Origin: Chinchilla lanigera
Lineage: Eukaryota > Chordata > Mammalia > Rodentia > Chinchillidae
Assembly: GCF_000276665.1 (NCBI RefSeq)
Contig: NW_004955423.1
Span: 5,297,427-5,361,426, forward strand
Length of the DNA: 64,000 nt
Direction: 5' to 3'
Shown: positions 43,541-57,300 of the stretch, one piece after another
Layout: each line of letters begins with the position of its first letter
Position numbering within the stretch: the first letter of the stretch is position 1
Program-made: the position numbers and the translations under genes
Notes under the pieces: generated by a model
What the model was told of the DNA's origin: nothing
The model's input: only the letters and a program-made list of their open reading frames with translations
The model's database searches: none

Positions 43541-45085
43541 GTGAGTGTGCGCGGGACTCTGCGCCTCCGGGTGCAGGGGGATTGTGGCCCCGGCGTGTGG
43601 AGTGTGCGGGGATTGCGGGATGAAGCGAGAGACGAAGGCTTCCGAAGCTCGTGAGAGGCTGGAAAAGGCCGGATCCGCACGTGTATCTGACTCGGCCTAG
43701 CAGTCCCGAGCTGAGACACCAGCTGGCAGATGCACCTCGGGGCCTGAAACCTGGCGGAGCTGGAGGGCGAGTGCAGAGGATCCCACCGGCCTCCCGGGAC
43801 GCAGTCCTTGTACCGCAGACTGTCTTGCCCGTCTGCCCTTGATTTTGCAGTTTACGTGTTTAGAAAGCAACCTGTGAAAAGATCGCTGGCTCCAGTTCAT
43901 TTCTTAGCTGAGCTCTGAATTTTGCAAAAGGAAGTAAAAGGGCTGCTGACCCGCCATGTGAGTGAATCTTAGTGGAATGCAAAGTTTGTAAAAGAGAAAA
44001 GCAGGACAACTGGGCTTCTGAGAAGACCTAGAGCCACACAGAAATCCCTCGTCCCACGCGTGGACTTCTCCGCCGGGCCTGGCCGGAGAAGCGGGCAGCT
44101 CGCCCACTGCCACCCCACGCAGCCGCTGCAGACCAACCGTTACACAATGTTACCTGTGTGCTAACTAGTAGCCACACTTTTCCCTTTGGAAAAAGGTGTA
44201 ATTACAAGAGTCCATTTTCCCAGAGCGAGGGCTGCAGGCGTAGGAGATGTGGCTTAGCAGTAGAGCGCTTACCGCCTGGGGTCAAGGTCCAGCGCCGTCG
44301 GGGGTGGGTACAGTTTTACACAGCGGTTTTCCAGCAATTTCTGGTTGATACCCTTTAATCTTATGCTAACTTTGGCTAATTTTTTTCTTGTTCTTCTGCT
44401 CTGGTGACATGACTTTGAAGTTTACCCTTCCAGCTGTACTTTCCCCAATCAGCACCGCGTTCTTCTCCTAGGTGCCCTCCGTTGTAATCAGTGAACCTGA
44501 TAAGCATTCTGGGAGTGAACTAACAGGTAAAGCAAGAAGGAAAAATCATCTGCTTGGCCAGACCTTTCTGACAGTCTGAGCCGTGCACTAGCGCTCGCCC
44601 TCTTTGCAGCTGCCTCTGTTAACCGTCCTTGTGCTTGCAGTTAACCGGCTTGTTCTTGACTTGGGCAAATTAACTAAATCTCTCCCTGCCTACCCCATAT
44701 GCATATGCAAAATGTGTGTAACTTGATCATTTGAAAGCAAGTCCACAGGGTTAATCTTTGAATTTTTTACATTTAAAAAAGTCATTTTGACTTCTTTCTC
44801 TGTCTTTGAGTTTTGGATTCTGCTCCCAACAATTCACCAGCTTGCCCAGCTTCAGGTCACCCCAAAATCTGCCAAGCACACCTTCTGAATGTTTATCGTA
44901 AAGAGTCTCCTCCAGTGGTGGGCAAACTGGCAGCTCAGCTTAATTTTCTGTCGATCATGTGCATTTGAACATGGAGTTTATGTACCACTAACTATGCCAT
45001 GATTAGGTTGACTGGAACACTCCAGTGCACATTTGCCTCGTTGTCTTAAAGAAGCATCATTTCAGGCAGAAATTAGAAAAAAAAA
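43541..45085 (+). other. KYAT3 intron 1, CpG-rich start
   Basis: CpG-rich to about 44,300, with an ID-like SINE remnant at 44,238-44,305 ('gtggcttagcagtagagcgc'). No further exon recognised. Confidence 0.55.
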
Positions 45086-45089
45086 TGCA

Positions 45090-45193
45090 GGGGCTGGGGA
45101 TTTAGCTCAGCGGCAAAGCGCCTGCCTGGCAAGCGCAAGGTCGTGAGTTCGGTTCCCGGTACCGAAGGAAAAAAAAAAAAGAAAGAAAAACAT
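45090..45193 (+). repeat. Young ID-like SINE, near consensus
   Basis: 'ggggctggggatttagctc', 'gagttcggttcccggtaccg', then an A tail. 'aaaaatgcag' and 'aaaaacatgcag' flank it and may be the target duplication. Confidence 0.93.
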
Positions 45194-45399
45194 GCAGTGA
45201 AAATACAACTCAGAATTAAAAGCCAGATAGATACCTTTTGATTTTTTAATGATATCCAAATTTATAGATTTATTTAGTTCATTGGTAAATATATATGTAT
45301 ATTATATATACATGCAGTGTTAACTGCAGTAGAAAATACTGTTTAAAGCATATTTATTTAAAGTGAAGAAGAAAAAGCTTGCTTCAGAGGTTCTGAATC

Positions 45400-47380
45400 T
45401 ATAATTGAGTGGTGTGGATTTGGCCCCTGGTGAGGGCAAAGCTAATAAACACGACCAGAGGAGAGAAGTGAAGGAAGGCTTCTTACTTTCAGGAAGGGAC
45501 ACACTGGAGTTCGCTCTCAGAGCAGTGGCTCCCCAAAGAAAGCACAGCAAGAGGCTTTTATCGGGGGCATTTAGGCATTAGTATAGAAAAGGTTCTACCT
45601 GACCTGTCCAGGCAGGCACATTCATGAGCATTATGAGACAAAGGGAATACTTCTGGGTTGGGAATTCAGTATTATGAGCAGTTTGCTCGAGGTCACCTAA
45701 AAAGTGAATCAATAACTCAAAGATGTTGCTGTTACTTGGAATTTTTTCTGGAGGACTTTATTTCAGACAGACAAATGAAATACCTCTGAAGAAGCATTAA
45801 CAGTCCAAGGTGCACCAGCTTTTCTCCTCTCACTGCTAAAAGAATTTGCAAACACCTAAAAAAATCTGTTTAATCAGTCTGCTTAGAGTTGTTTTTTCTT
45901 TGGGTGGGCTTTTTTTTTTTTTTTTTTGCTTTTATTTGTGATACTGGAGATTGAACCCAGGGCCTTCACACTGACCTGCATCCCCAGCCCTTTTTAATTT
46001 TTTATATTGAGACAGGGTCTCACTAACTCACCGGGCTGGGCTCAAACTCACCATCTACTGGAGCGCTGAGATTGCAGGCATGCACCACCATACCCTGCTT
46101 GCTTGCTTAGATTTCTTAAGGCAGCGTTCCTTCCACAAGATTCCCTGCTGAGGGAGTGAGTGACACAGAAGAAGAGCCTGGGTCTGGGCTTGAAGAATTC
46201 CGTCATTCAATGGTGGATGGGAGAAAGGCAGGAGGAAAATGAGGGCTGTAATTAAAGTCAAAGCCAGGGGAATAAGGTGTGTTGGGAGAAGTCAAGGCTG
46301 GGTCAGCAATATTTAAAGCTTTATGAATGTCAAAACTGACTTTACCAGCAAACTTCCTCTGGGAAGCAGTGGGTACAAAAATAGACTCCACCAGCTTGAG
46401 CAAAAGGAGACAGCTAGTAAAAGGAGTCACAGTACAAGGAAAAGAAACTCTGATGTCTTTTTTGTTATCGTGGGATCAAACCAGTGTGGCGTAACGGCGG
46501 GGTACAAGGTGTGATTATAAGAAACAGGCACTGAAGCCAAATGGACAAAAGCAGTGGATGAGGGAGAAACCGGTGTTGGATGGGTCCTGGCTGAAGGCGG
46601 TACCATGGCCTAGGGTGATCTCGGTACTTGGGGTTGAGAAGAAAACTTCCCTAAGAACTCCTTAATGCCTGACAGGGAATCAGCAGGATATAGACGGATG
46701 GGGCAGACAAGAGAAGTTACAGTCGGGCCGTAGCAGGAAGGAGTTTACCCATAACTATGGCAACTGTAGGTAGTAATAATGTAAACTTGCAAATTGCCAA
46801 GAGAGCTGATTTCAGATATTTTTGCCACAAATAACTGACAAGTATTTGAGATAATGTTAAAAGAAAAAATATGGAGCATAGGAAAACAAAAGCCAACGCC
46901 GAGAAAGACAAAAGTGGCATTATCAGAGCAAATGGGAGCTGAGCTCAGGTAGGAGGCAGAAGGAACTCTGAAAACAAAGATCAGATGGAATTGCCGGGTT
47001 ATGGCAATTCCTATACCAAAGGATACAGTGTTCCTATCCCAGAGGATACAGTGGAATCTTAGGGGAGCGAATGCACAAAGAGTCAGGTGGGTTGCTAGGA
47101 AGCGGGTGCGTTTTGGAGGTGAAGTGCTGTCCAGGAGGGGGCTGAACTTAGCTTAGGCAATGAGCAACTTCCCTGGTAACTCGCTGAGAAGATGAACACT
47201 GAGGCCTGGTGGCCGCACGGCTCTCCGAGAGCGGGGTGACACCTCCCTGAAACTGCAGTCTCAGCTCACGTGTGTCTGGCCAGTGACTCAGCAGCGGTAG
47301 AGATTATCTTTGAGCCGGGGATTCACTGACCCAGCACCAAGTACAGGAAGTTAGTGAAAGTTTTTTTTTAACCTATCGAG
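45400..47380 (-). mobile_element. Possible ERV/LTR-derived region in KYAT3 intron 1
   Basis: The minus strand of 45,410-45,570 has LTR-like features: an AATAAA-type signal within 'aaagcctcttgctgtgc'-like and 'gtgtttattagctttgccc' sequence. The 46,100-47,380 sequence is of unassigned type. It is interrupted by an ID-like SINE (45,910-45,992) and a B1-like SINE (46,000-46,100), both antisense. No retroviral coding motif was found. Family and borders are uncertain. Confidence 0.3.
45910..46100 (-). repeat. Antisense ID-like and B1-like SINEs
   Basis: T run, 'gatactggagattgaaccc' (ID) and 'gagacagggtctcactaac' (B1). Confidence 0.8.
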
Positions 47381-48021
47381 ACTAGAAACCAGACCTCCTG
47401 ACTCATCCTTTTTCTCTCTAGTTTATCTCAAGGGAAAAGCTATTTCTTTCATTTGTCTACTTGTAAGAAAGGACTTTTCTTATACTGTGTTTAAATCATG
47501 CTGAACGTAAGTGGGCAAAAGGAGTAACTATTTGCTTTACAAGAAGTGACTCTCTCACAAAAGGATTCTTCTTAAATATAGCCCACTTAAAATGTTTCAG
47601 TGTGATTTTAGGTGTGCATTTAGTCCTTCAACACTTATGCATCTGAGTACATACTATGGGCCAGAGAAACTTAATACACAAGGTTCCTCCGGTTAGAATT
47701 TATGTTATACATTAACCAATGAGCAACCAGCCAAGTAAATAAACAAACCAAAAAAAATGCTCTGCAAGGATGAGGGGTTCTGTAATCCCAGAACTCCCGA
47801 AGATCACACGTTCCATGTCATGGGATCATGTTGCGTTTCACCCTGGACTATATAGTAAAACTCTGTTGGGAGAAAAAAGAAAAAGAATGCTTAACAGAGA
47901 CTTAATAATAGGTTGGTGTCATCTAGAATAGTTGAGAGGCTGTTATAGCTTCCATGACCAGGGCAGGACTTTTCAGGAGCAGTTGTTTAGGCAGAGATTT
48001 TATGGATAAAATCAGCACGTT

Positions 48022-48185
48022 GCTGAGTGTGGTGGCGCATGCCTGTAATCCCAGAACTCTAATCCCAGAACTCGGGAGGCTGAGGCAGGGAGATCGCTGT
48101 GAGCTCAAAAGCAACCTAGACTACAAAGTGAGTTCAAGGCCAGTCTGAACTATATAGTGAAACCCTGTCTCAAAAAAAGAAAAGA
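48022..48185 (+). repeat. B1-like SINE with small internal duplication
   Basis: 'aatcccagaactc' is repeated at 48,048 and 48,061, and the rest is a full B1. Confidence 0.9.
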
Positions 48186-48499
48186 AAAAGAAAGAACCAT
48201 CCTCTGAATTATTTTTCACAGCTAAATTTTCCTGCAGTCTTCACATTTTGACAATGTAGGAGGTTCATAGGTACTAGACTAGCATCAGTGATTCCTTTGA
48301 GTCCATTGAGTATATTTCCTGTCTAAGATTTGGTTCTAACTGTTAGAGAGAGAGGTAATATCTGTATGTATTGGAACAGCAGCCTTTCATACCTGAGAGA
48401 ACAACATTCACAGCATAAAACCATAACTGAAATTTCTCTTTGCCTGAATGTTTTTAGAAAGCTGGGTTTTTATCATGCTCTTTATTTTATTTATTTAAT

Positions 48500-48615
48500 T
48501 TTTTTTTTGAGACAGGTCTCGCTATGTAGTTCAGGCTGCCCTTGAAATCACAGTGATCATCCTGCCTCAGCCTCCCCAAGTGCTGGGGTTATATGTGTAT
48601 ACCACCACGCCCAGG
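48500..48615 (-). repeat. B1-like SINE
   Basis: Antisense; 'gagacaggtctcgctatg'. It lies about 200 bp upstream of KYAT3 exon 2. Confidence 0.88.
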
Positions 48616-48821
48616 TTAGAAGTGCTTTTTGTTAAGATTGACACAACTGACTCCATTTTGACTCTGATAATTTATACATTTCTTTCACACTAAATTTATA
48701 TAAGAAGTACTAAGTTTGTTATAATGAATATAGATTGCATCATAAAAAGAATATTGTTGTCTGATAGTGATACAATGGTTGTATATTTACTCCCTGTCCT
48801 GGTTTTTCTTCTCTCCTGTAG

Positions 48822-48921
48822 CATGTTTTTGGCCCCGAGGAGACTCTGCTCCCTTGGTAATGGAGCAAAATTTCTAAAGACAATTCCTTCTTCAAAACTC
48901 CTGGGATGCTCTACTTATGGT
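48822..48921 (+). CDS. KYAT3: KYAT3 exon 2 (first coding, leader)
   Basis: Acceptor 'ttctctcctgtag' ends at 48,821 and the ATG follows one base later (48,823). It encodes 33 codons ending KLLGCSTYG. Two donors are possible. GT at 48,922 ('ggt|gtaggt') ends in phase 0 and keeps exon 3 in frame. GT at 48,920 ('tatg|gtgtag') matches the phase-1 position expected from other mammals but would throw exon 3 out of frame. Translation could alternatively begin at the exon 3 ATG. Confidence 0.85.
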
Positions 48922-51900
48922 GTAGGTATTGCTCATGCCATACAGACAAATAATGGTACATGTTCTGCAGCATCAAAGTAAAGATGTAATTTTTCAGGTA
49001 CTTTTTATAAGCATGCTTTTAGGGTGAGTGTTTCTGTTGTGAAAGTTGAAGGGGTGTTTCTTTTCTCTTTCTTTTTTTTTTCTAAATTTGAATCAAGGTC
49101 TCGCTATGTAGTTCAGGCTGGCCTAGACTCACTATGTAGCCCAGGCTGGCCTCAAACTAGAAGCGATCCTCCTGCCTCAGCCTCCTGAGTGCTGGGATTG
49201 CAGGTATGTGCCACCACGCCCAGCTCTTCAAGGTGTTCCTTCCAGAATTGACATCCACTGAGCAGTTGCTTCATGTGTGGGAACCAGACAATTTGATGGT
49301 CATTATATATTCAGTATCTCATTTGTATAAAGCCCTTCAATGTATGAGTTGTTATATTCCTACTTTACAAATAAGAGAATGGAGGCGGAGGTAGGTTCAG
49401 TAATTTGCCCAAGGTCACAGTGTGAAATGTGTAACCAAAGTACCACAGTCCCCCTGTCTTTAGGCACACTCAAGGGCACCATCTTCCTACTCAAAAAAGG
49501 AATATTATAGTGGCTAAAAATATTGGTTCCGTGTCCTGCAGTTTATAGAAAATGCGGCTGGTGGAGGAGCAGGTAAAGTGTTGTCATGGAAAAGCAAACA
49601 AATCAAGAGTGTAGGTTGGACCTCAGGGCAGATCCATGACCCAGTTTCCTCTGTAATTACGGGCAGGGAAGGAGGAGGGCCATTGTTCAGGGACTGCTCT
49701 GGAAAGACAAGAAAGAGGTCAAGAGCTATAACCACCAAGGGCAACACATGGGCCTGAAGCACTTGCCCTGTCTGCCCCGCTATTGTCAAAGTGCAAGTGT
49801 TGCCCAGTTACTGTCAAAGTCCTAAATGGCCCAAGCAGGTCTCAAGCTTGTGATCCTTCTCCTTCAGCCTCTCATAGCTGAGCATATAGGCATGCACCCA
49901 GGCCAGGCTGGAGATTAGAAGAAAAAGGCTGAAGACAAGAAGCCAAAGCAGGATGCTCAGTGCAAAGTTACCTGCCCAGGACAGGGGAGGCGAGACGGAA
50001 CAACAGAAAAATCAGTGATTGGTTAACATTCAGATGGCTTTTTGCGTGAAATAATTTGACAGAGGGAACCTCATCACCATGCCAGTTGAAACTGGCTTGT
50101 TTGGGAAATCCATGCTGCCTCTAGTCCTGATTTGTTGGAAGGCCGGTTAACCGCTGATGAAGGAGTTTAGCATGAGTGACTCTGTTTTGATTTTTTTAGC
50201 CTTGTCTGTTGAGGGCTTTAATCCAAAACAATGACCTCCTGTAATTTTTATTTAACAATTAAAAAAGGCAAATATGCGTGTCAACTTAGTGTGAGATAAT
50301 CCCAAAGAATTATTGATTGGGTATGGTAATGATGTTGCAGTTATAGAAGAAAAGGTCAGTCATTTTGAGAGATATATGTCATCTATGTAGAGGTTTAACG
50401 AGTTAAATTGTGGTTTAAAATTAAAAAGAAAAGAGAGACAAGCAAGTGAAACGAGAGCTTGAAAATCCCTGAATCTGAATGTATATATCTGAATGTTTTA
50501 TATGAGGGTGAATCATTTCAAATTGCTATTTTCTTTTCTTTTTCCTTTCTTTTTTCTTTTTTCTCATCCTTTTTGAGACAGGGTTTCATTATGCTGTTCA
50601 GGCTGACCTTGAACTCACTTTGTAGCCAGGCTGGCCAGTGAGCCTCCTGCCTCAGCCTCCTAAGTGCTGGGATTATAGGCATGGGCCACCACACCCAGCC
50701 AAATTGCCATTTTCATTTTTGTAAGTCAAAAATGGTAGAATATTAACAATTCCATGTTCAACATAATTCTAATTTCTCAACTTTTATGTAGGTATAAGAT
50801 TTACATTTTCTAGGGTCACAGTCTACCCTTCAAGACCTGCCCCAGGGACCTGCTACCTTCAACTGAGTCCCTGTCCTATAGTCACCCACCTCCCATAGCA
50901 CCGCAGGCTGGGCTGCATCCCTTGACCTATGACAGTTGAGGGACATTAGAGATTCAAACCATAGCAGGTAGACTACAATTTTCTGTCTTATTTGCTTATT
51001 TTACAAAAATATTCACTACTTTTGTAATTTTAAGTAAATGTAATTAGGTTTTATAATTTTAAGTAATGTTTTGAATGCTGAAACAAAAAAAACTGCCATA
51101 CAGCAAGAAGAGAACACAAGAGCAACCTAGATGAAAGTCATTCTCAGCTGGGCCTGGTGGTGTAAGAGTCCAACAACTGACACTGTTACTTTTTAAATAT
51201 TTTCAATAGAAATACATGATTCAAAAAGTAAATATAAAGCCGGGCATGGTGATGCATGCCTATAATTCTAGCACTCGGGAGGCTGAGGCAGGAGGGTTGC
51301 TGCAAGTCCAAGGCCAGCCTAGGCTACATAGTGAGTTCAGAGGCAGCCTGAATTAGACAGTGAGACCCTGTCCCAAAACAGACCAGCCTGAGCTACATAG
51401 TGAGACGCTGTGTCAAAAAACCAACAAAACAAAACAGAAAAAAAAGAAGGGAAGGAGAGAAAGGCGAGGGGGAGGAAAGAATGAAATTGAAAGATAAACT
51501 TTGTATTATCCACTGCTGCCAGGAAGTCAGAGAGCCAGGGAAAGTATTGAAAGGTATGGTTGACTGATTGACAGACAGAGGGACAGACAAAGAGGGGAGA
51601 AAGCAAGAAAGATTTGCCAAATGAGCTTCGACAAATGCATTGAGGATATTTTGAGGATAAGAAGTGAATAGATTATCAACAGGACAGCAGAAAACTAACT
51701 GGACTAAACACTGCAAATCTGAGTGACCGGCCCTTAAATGAAAGAAAGTGTGACAAAGGGGGACACGGTGGTGGGGGATTTGTGTGGGCACTGAAAGGGT
51801 CTGTGCCAACTCACTATACTTTTCTGATCAGTTTTGCTGTAAACCTAAAACTGCTCTTAAAAAATACAGTCTAGTGGCCGGGGATATAGCTCAGTGGCAC

Positions 51901-54307
51901 AAGCCCCTGCCTGACAAGCAGAAAGTCCTGAGTTTGATTCCCAGTACCAAAAAAAAGCAATCTAAAATTTTCTAGGGAACTTGTAAAATGTAAATGCTCA
52001 CCAGAGAAGCATAAAAACAACATCTGTTTCACATGAAGACGATATTTTGTGTGGATTTAGTCCTTCCCAGCACCTCCTTTGCTGCCTTTGGTGTGAAGTG
52101 CATTCACTTCTATCTACAGGAATCCTTGCTCCGTCCTGGGTGGACACTAGGTCTTGGGTTCGTACTGTGAGCCAAGAACTGTTTTTCTACTTCTGCATTT
52201 GCCTCATTGCATCCCCACAGCACTTGTATGGCACGGACATTCATTCCCTCTTAACCAGTGAGGACACTGACTTAGGAGTCCAATGTCCCTCTTGCTTCAT
52301 GCTCTGTTAGTTTGCTCTGTTTAATTTGAACGGAAGACCCATCTGATCTGAGAGCTCTCCGCTCTGAAGAACCTTGGAGATTTTTCGCTTTCGGCGTATC
52401 TATCTCACAGGGCTCGGAGCTCAGGGGTCTGCGGAGCTGCACAGGCCCCCTGCACAGCCGGGTTTCTGCTGCTGGTCCACATCCCAGCAAAACCAAGCTG
52501 TGTCTCAGCCTCAGACCCGCGTTTCTAGTTGTCCTGATTAGCTCGGCCTCACTGTCCAACCCTAATCCAATCGGCAGTGTCTGAGGGTGGGATTGCAGTG
52601 TAGACTGCCAAAGGGCCGATCCCCAGGAGTGTACTTTGGGGCAGTCCTCGCTCTTTTTAACATCTTCACTTGGACCCAATTTTTAAAGTCAATAAATCAA
52701 AAATTTGGTTCTTGCTTTGCCTAACTCTCCATTTTTCCAGGTGTGCTAGTTATGAGTTTTCATTACCCACACTGTCACTGTCAGAGTTCAGGTTTGGAGA
52801 AATCTCTGTTTGCCGTAAGTTTCTCTAAAAATATTTTTAAAAGGTGATTTTCAGAAAAAGGTTAAATCATGACTCATGCAAATATAAATGAACATGTGTT
52901 AAAAGTTTGTATTTCTTTACAATGAGGGAACCTCAAAGAAGTTAGGATGGGTTCAAAGGAAAAGTCAAAAACTACACATGTTGATGAAGTAAAGGAATTG
53001 AATCACAAGTAAAAGCAGAAGATAGGTTTCCCCACAGGATGGAGGGAAGTCAGTCAAATATCTAGAACCAGAGTTTGTTTGACTGTTTACCTGTTATTTA
53101 CAAATATGCAAAATAGCTGCAAACAGCCTGCTGCAGTCAGTTCTATAAGGGTGGGCTACAGCCAGTGCATGGTTCTTATAAAATAAAGCAACTAAATGTA
53201 TGTTGCTTAAGCACTGAGTGAAATAAGCACTCTTCTGAGTTCATTGTAATTAATTTTTCCTTGTATGTCTTCAAATCTTTCTCTATCGTTCATTTCCAAT
53301 CCTGAGTTTTACCCTCAGTTCATCCACTGCTATGAGAACATTCTGTTATTTTGCTGTGCCATCTAGTGGCAAAAAAAGTTATTTATCTAGCTTTTTAAAG
53401 GATAGTCAGACCTTAGAAAACATCTAGAATCTGTGAAACATTGTTGCTAATGTCTGTTTCTTGAGTAGCATTTTGATCAGAGGAAGAAAAGGGGCACAAT
53501 TTCAGAATACCCTGGCACCTTTTTAAAATCATCTTTATGGAGGTACAATAAACTGCATCCATTTAGAATTGAATTCAGTGGTCATATGCCAGACATGTAG
53601 ACCACGACATCCCTGCCACGGTCAGCCTGCAGAGCATTTGCCACTAAGGAGTCTTAATGCTTCTACACAGTCCATCCCTCACTCTGCTGATTTGCCCTTT
53701 ATCACTGTAGATTAGTTGGCACCTTTTTTTGTATTTTATATAAGTGGAATCATGTAATATACTCACATATTCCACACATACAGTGATTTAGAAATTCATC
53801 GGTATGGTAGTGTACCAGTAACGCCTTTCCTTACATTGTAGATTACTATCTCTTTATTGCTTTTCTGTTTACCTGTTGATGGACTTTTGGATTGAGTCCA
53901 GGTATGAACATTTAATGCACGCCATCATACAGACATAGGTTCTCATTGTCTGGGTAAATACCAACAGGGGGATGGTTGAGTTGTGTGGCTAATTTATGTT
54001 TAATTTTTAAGTGACTGCCAACTCATTTTCTAAAGAAATTGTGCCATTTTTCCATTCCCTTCGGAGTTACATAGAATTCTGCATCGCTCTTATCTTCCCC
54101 AGACTTGGTTTCTATAGCTGTTCTGATGGGTATCTTGTGGTAGGTATTTTGCTGTGGTTTCGATTTTCATTTTCCCAATAACTAACCAAGTTGAGCATTT
54201 TTGATGTGCTTTTCTAATCAGTTATAACACCTGGGAAGAGGCTGCCAAATCTTCTGCCCATTTTAAGTTGAATTATTTTCTTGTTGAGCGGTCAAAGTTG
54301 TTTACTT

Positions 54308-54340
<33 letters not shown>

Positions 54341-57300
54341 TTTTGGTTTTTTTCTGGTCCCAGGAATCAAACTCACGACCTTGCGCTTGCCAGGCAGGCG
54401 CTGTGCCGCTGAGCTAAATCCCCAGCCCCTGTTTACATTTTTAAAGGTTTACATATTCTGTGTAAAAGCCCTTTGTAAGATGTGTTGTTAATATTTTCTC
54501 TCCTGTGGCTCAGCAGAAAACTTAAGATATATTTGAGCTCACTGAATGGGTCAGCAATAATACTTATTAACATGTTTGAGTGTTCAACTGTCAGATCCTG
54601 TGTGATGGTGAAGCTGGGAGATGTGACTGGTGAGACGCCGAAGGTGAAGGAAAGCGGACAGGCAGAGTGGGTTGAAACGGAGCTGTAGGAAAACTCTACG
54701 AGGTTCGCGCTCCTGGTGTCAGCTTCCTTTTGACCTGACTGTCCTCCTGCCCTTCCGCTGGTAATGGGAGCTTTCTAACAAATCCCCCTTTGTTCCTGAG
54801 CTGTTTCCAGTTGAGTTTCTGTCTTGTGCAACCAAGAGATGCAATGCATGTGGCTTTGAAACTTCAAAGGCAGCTGCCGCGCACAAGTCTCTTCCCCACT
54901 GTGGACCTGGGGCACCACTGCCTTTCTGCAAAGTCAGGGCGGCGCTTCCTGAGAAGTCGCAAGCTCTCCCGGCCGCAAGAGCAGCGGCCGCAGGAGCAGC
55001 CCACAGAGTCCCGCTGCACCGCAGAAACAACACAGGGCAGAAAATGCAGGACCGAGCTTCTGTTAAAACTAAATCTGCGTTTGAAACAAAAAAGGCATTA
55101 GGAAATGCTGAGAAGTCCAGAAATACTACCTATCATCACACCCCAGTTGAAACATTAATACACACACACACACACACACACACTGTGGTTTACCTAATTC
55201 CATTTCTAGCCTTTTCTTGACACGTGTTCATACAATTACCTTTTGGGGCTGTGATCTTGTTTTCTTTGGATAAAGACTTGATTGATAGTCATAATATATA
55301 GATATAAAAAACCTTTGATTTCTCTAGCTTGACCCCACCATTTAGGAAAAATTTTTCAATACCTGTCCTATCCCACCTACCTGTGAAGTCTTATGCACAA
55401 CTTCCTTAAAACAAGCATAGTTCAGCTGGGTGGATTGGTGTGCACCTGTAATCTCAGCACTCGGGTGGCTGAGGCAGGAGAATGTCTACAAATTAGAGAC
55501 CAGCCTGGGCTACATAGTGAGTTCAAGGCCAGCCTGAACTGCATAGTGAGACTATGTCTCAAAACACACACACACACATACATATGGTATAATTTTTTTT
55601 TTCATATTTCCCAACTTGTTCTAGTACCTTTGGTGCAAACATTTTAAAGATGTAATAGAATTTTCCTTATGTTTGTCGTTCATGCCACCTTGTGGTGGAT
55701 TTTTAGAACTGCATCCTTCCTCCAAACTAACAAAAGATGAAGCTGCTTCTGATTTCACTGTAATTGCCGTGGATAATACAGCAGAACGTTATGACTGGGC
55801 CAGGCGCGTGACCTATGGCAAAAGTCACCTCTTCAGATTAACTGGGTTCAAAACATGATACAAGCCTTGCACATGTTTCTTTATATCCCTAGGACTCAGA
55901 ATTCCAGGGGAATTTATTTCCTGGTGATGGGTCTATGCTGGGTAGTTTGTATACAGTAAGCATTTACATCTCCTGCTGAATCTGGGTCTCTTTGGGCTTT
56001 GTAAGGTGTCTTGTAACATTCAGCAGCAAATTCGTTTCCCTGGATTTCTTTAACAAGATATCACAAACTAATGTGCTTAAACAACAGACATTTACTACCT
56101 GGCAGTTCCAGAAGCTAAAATCCTGGGATCGAAATGAAAGCAGAGTCTTCTCCTACCGGGGACCTTAAGGAACACTGTCCACTCCCTGTACCCTGCCGTC
56201 TGGTGAGGTCCTGTTGATCCTGGGCCTTCCTTGGCTTGCGGAATCATCACACCAATCTCTGCCTTTGCCTGCATGTAATGTTCTCTGTGTGTCCTTGGGC
56301 CAAGACTTCCCTGTTAGCTAAGGACACGAGTTGTCAAGTTGTCACCCTAATGACCTCATCTTAACTCATTCCATCTCCACCGACACCATTTCCAAATAAG
56401 GCCGTGCTCTGAGGCACTGAGAATTAGGACATCGGTGTGTGGAACTGAAGTGACACAGTTCAGCCTGTAACAACCACCTGTCTGATTATATATTCAGGCT
56501 TCATTTCTCTGTGCTGCCTTTCACAATTATTTGCTGCTCCTCCCTACTGGGTGGTTAGATAGGCGTGTCCTGTGGCTTAGCCTTGAAATCACTTTCACCA
56601 GTAAAATATTAGTAGAAATGATTTGGGTATATCCAAGTGGAAACTCTTCTCCTTAATATAGGCTGAGCTCCCGATAGGCATTTTCATCAGTCTGTGTCTC
56701 AGAATGACAGTGGTGATAACGTTATAAGCAAAGAATAAGCCTTTGTGATTTGAAGCCATCAGGACTTTGGTATCATGGTTTTGGCAGCCTAAAATAGCAC
56801 AAGCTGACTGACAAAAAGTACCAGATTTAAATTGGGTGATATCAGAACTTCCCTCCTAATAGGAGGGGATTTTATTAATTCACTCATCAGATATTCACTG
56901 AAAGCTCACCATGTGCTAGGTGTAGAACAGTGCATTGGCCAGGCCACCATACTCTGATATTTAGTAATGTACCAATCTAGGAATTGCTGGGAAGGTGTTT
57001 CTTAGATGAGATTACATTTAAATCAGTAGACTCTTCAGAAAGTAGATTATCTCCCATGATATGGATGGACCTTATGTTATGGTGTGTGTCAGTGTGTCCC
57101 CCCAAAGCCTCATGTGGTCATGGGGCAGGCTTTTAGAGTTTGATTGATTATGGGTGTTAGAGCTACACCGCCCTGGGGTGGATAGTTTGCATATGTAAGG
57201 GAGAGGAAGAGGCTGCTTGCGGCCATTCCTGGCTTTTGTGCTTGTTGCTTTGCTGTGTTCCGACACCATGAGCTGTAGCCCTCTGCCATGTGCCACTCTG

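Noticed and set aside
43295..43719. Open frames of 119 and 80 codons over the CpG-rich block
   Set aside because: Promoter and exon 1/intron 1 composition; the KYAT3 coding frame begins at 48,823.
45090..45193. Possible tRNA gene
   Set aside because: A and B boxes are present, but the body plus A tail and many genomic copies identify an ID-like SINE, not a functional tRNA.
43541..48821. Search for the RBMXL1 retrogene known in this intron in primates
   Set aside because: No RNA-recognition-motif or RBMX-like sequence was found in any frame.
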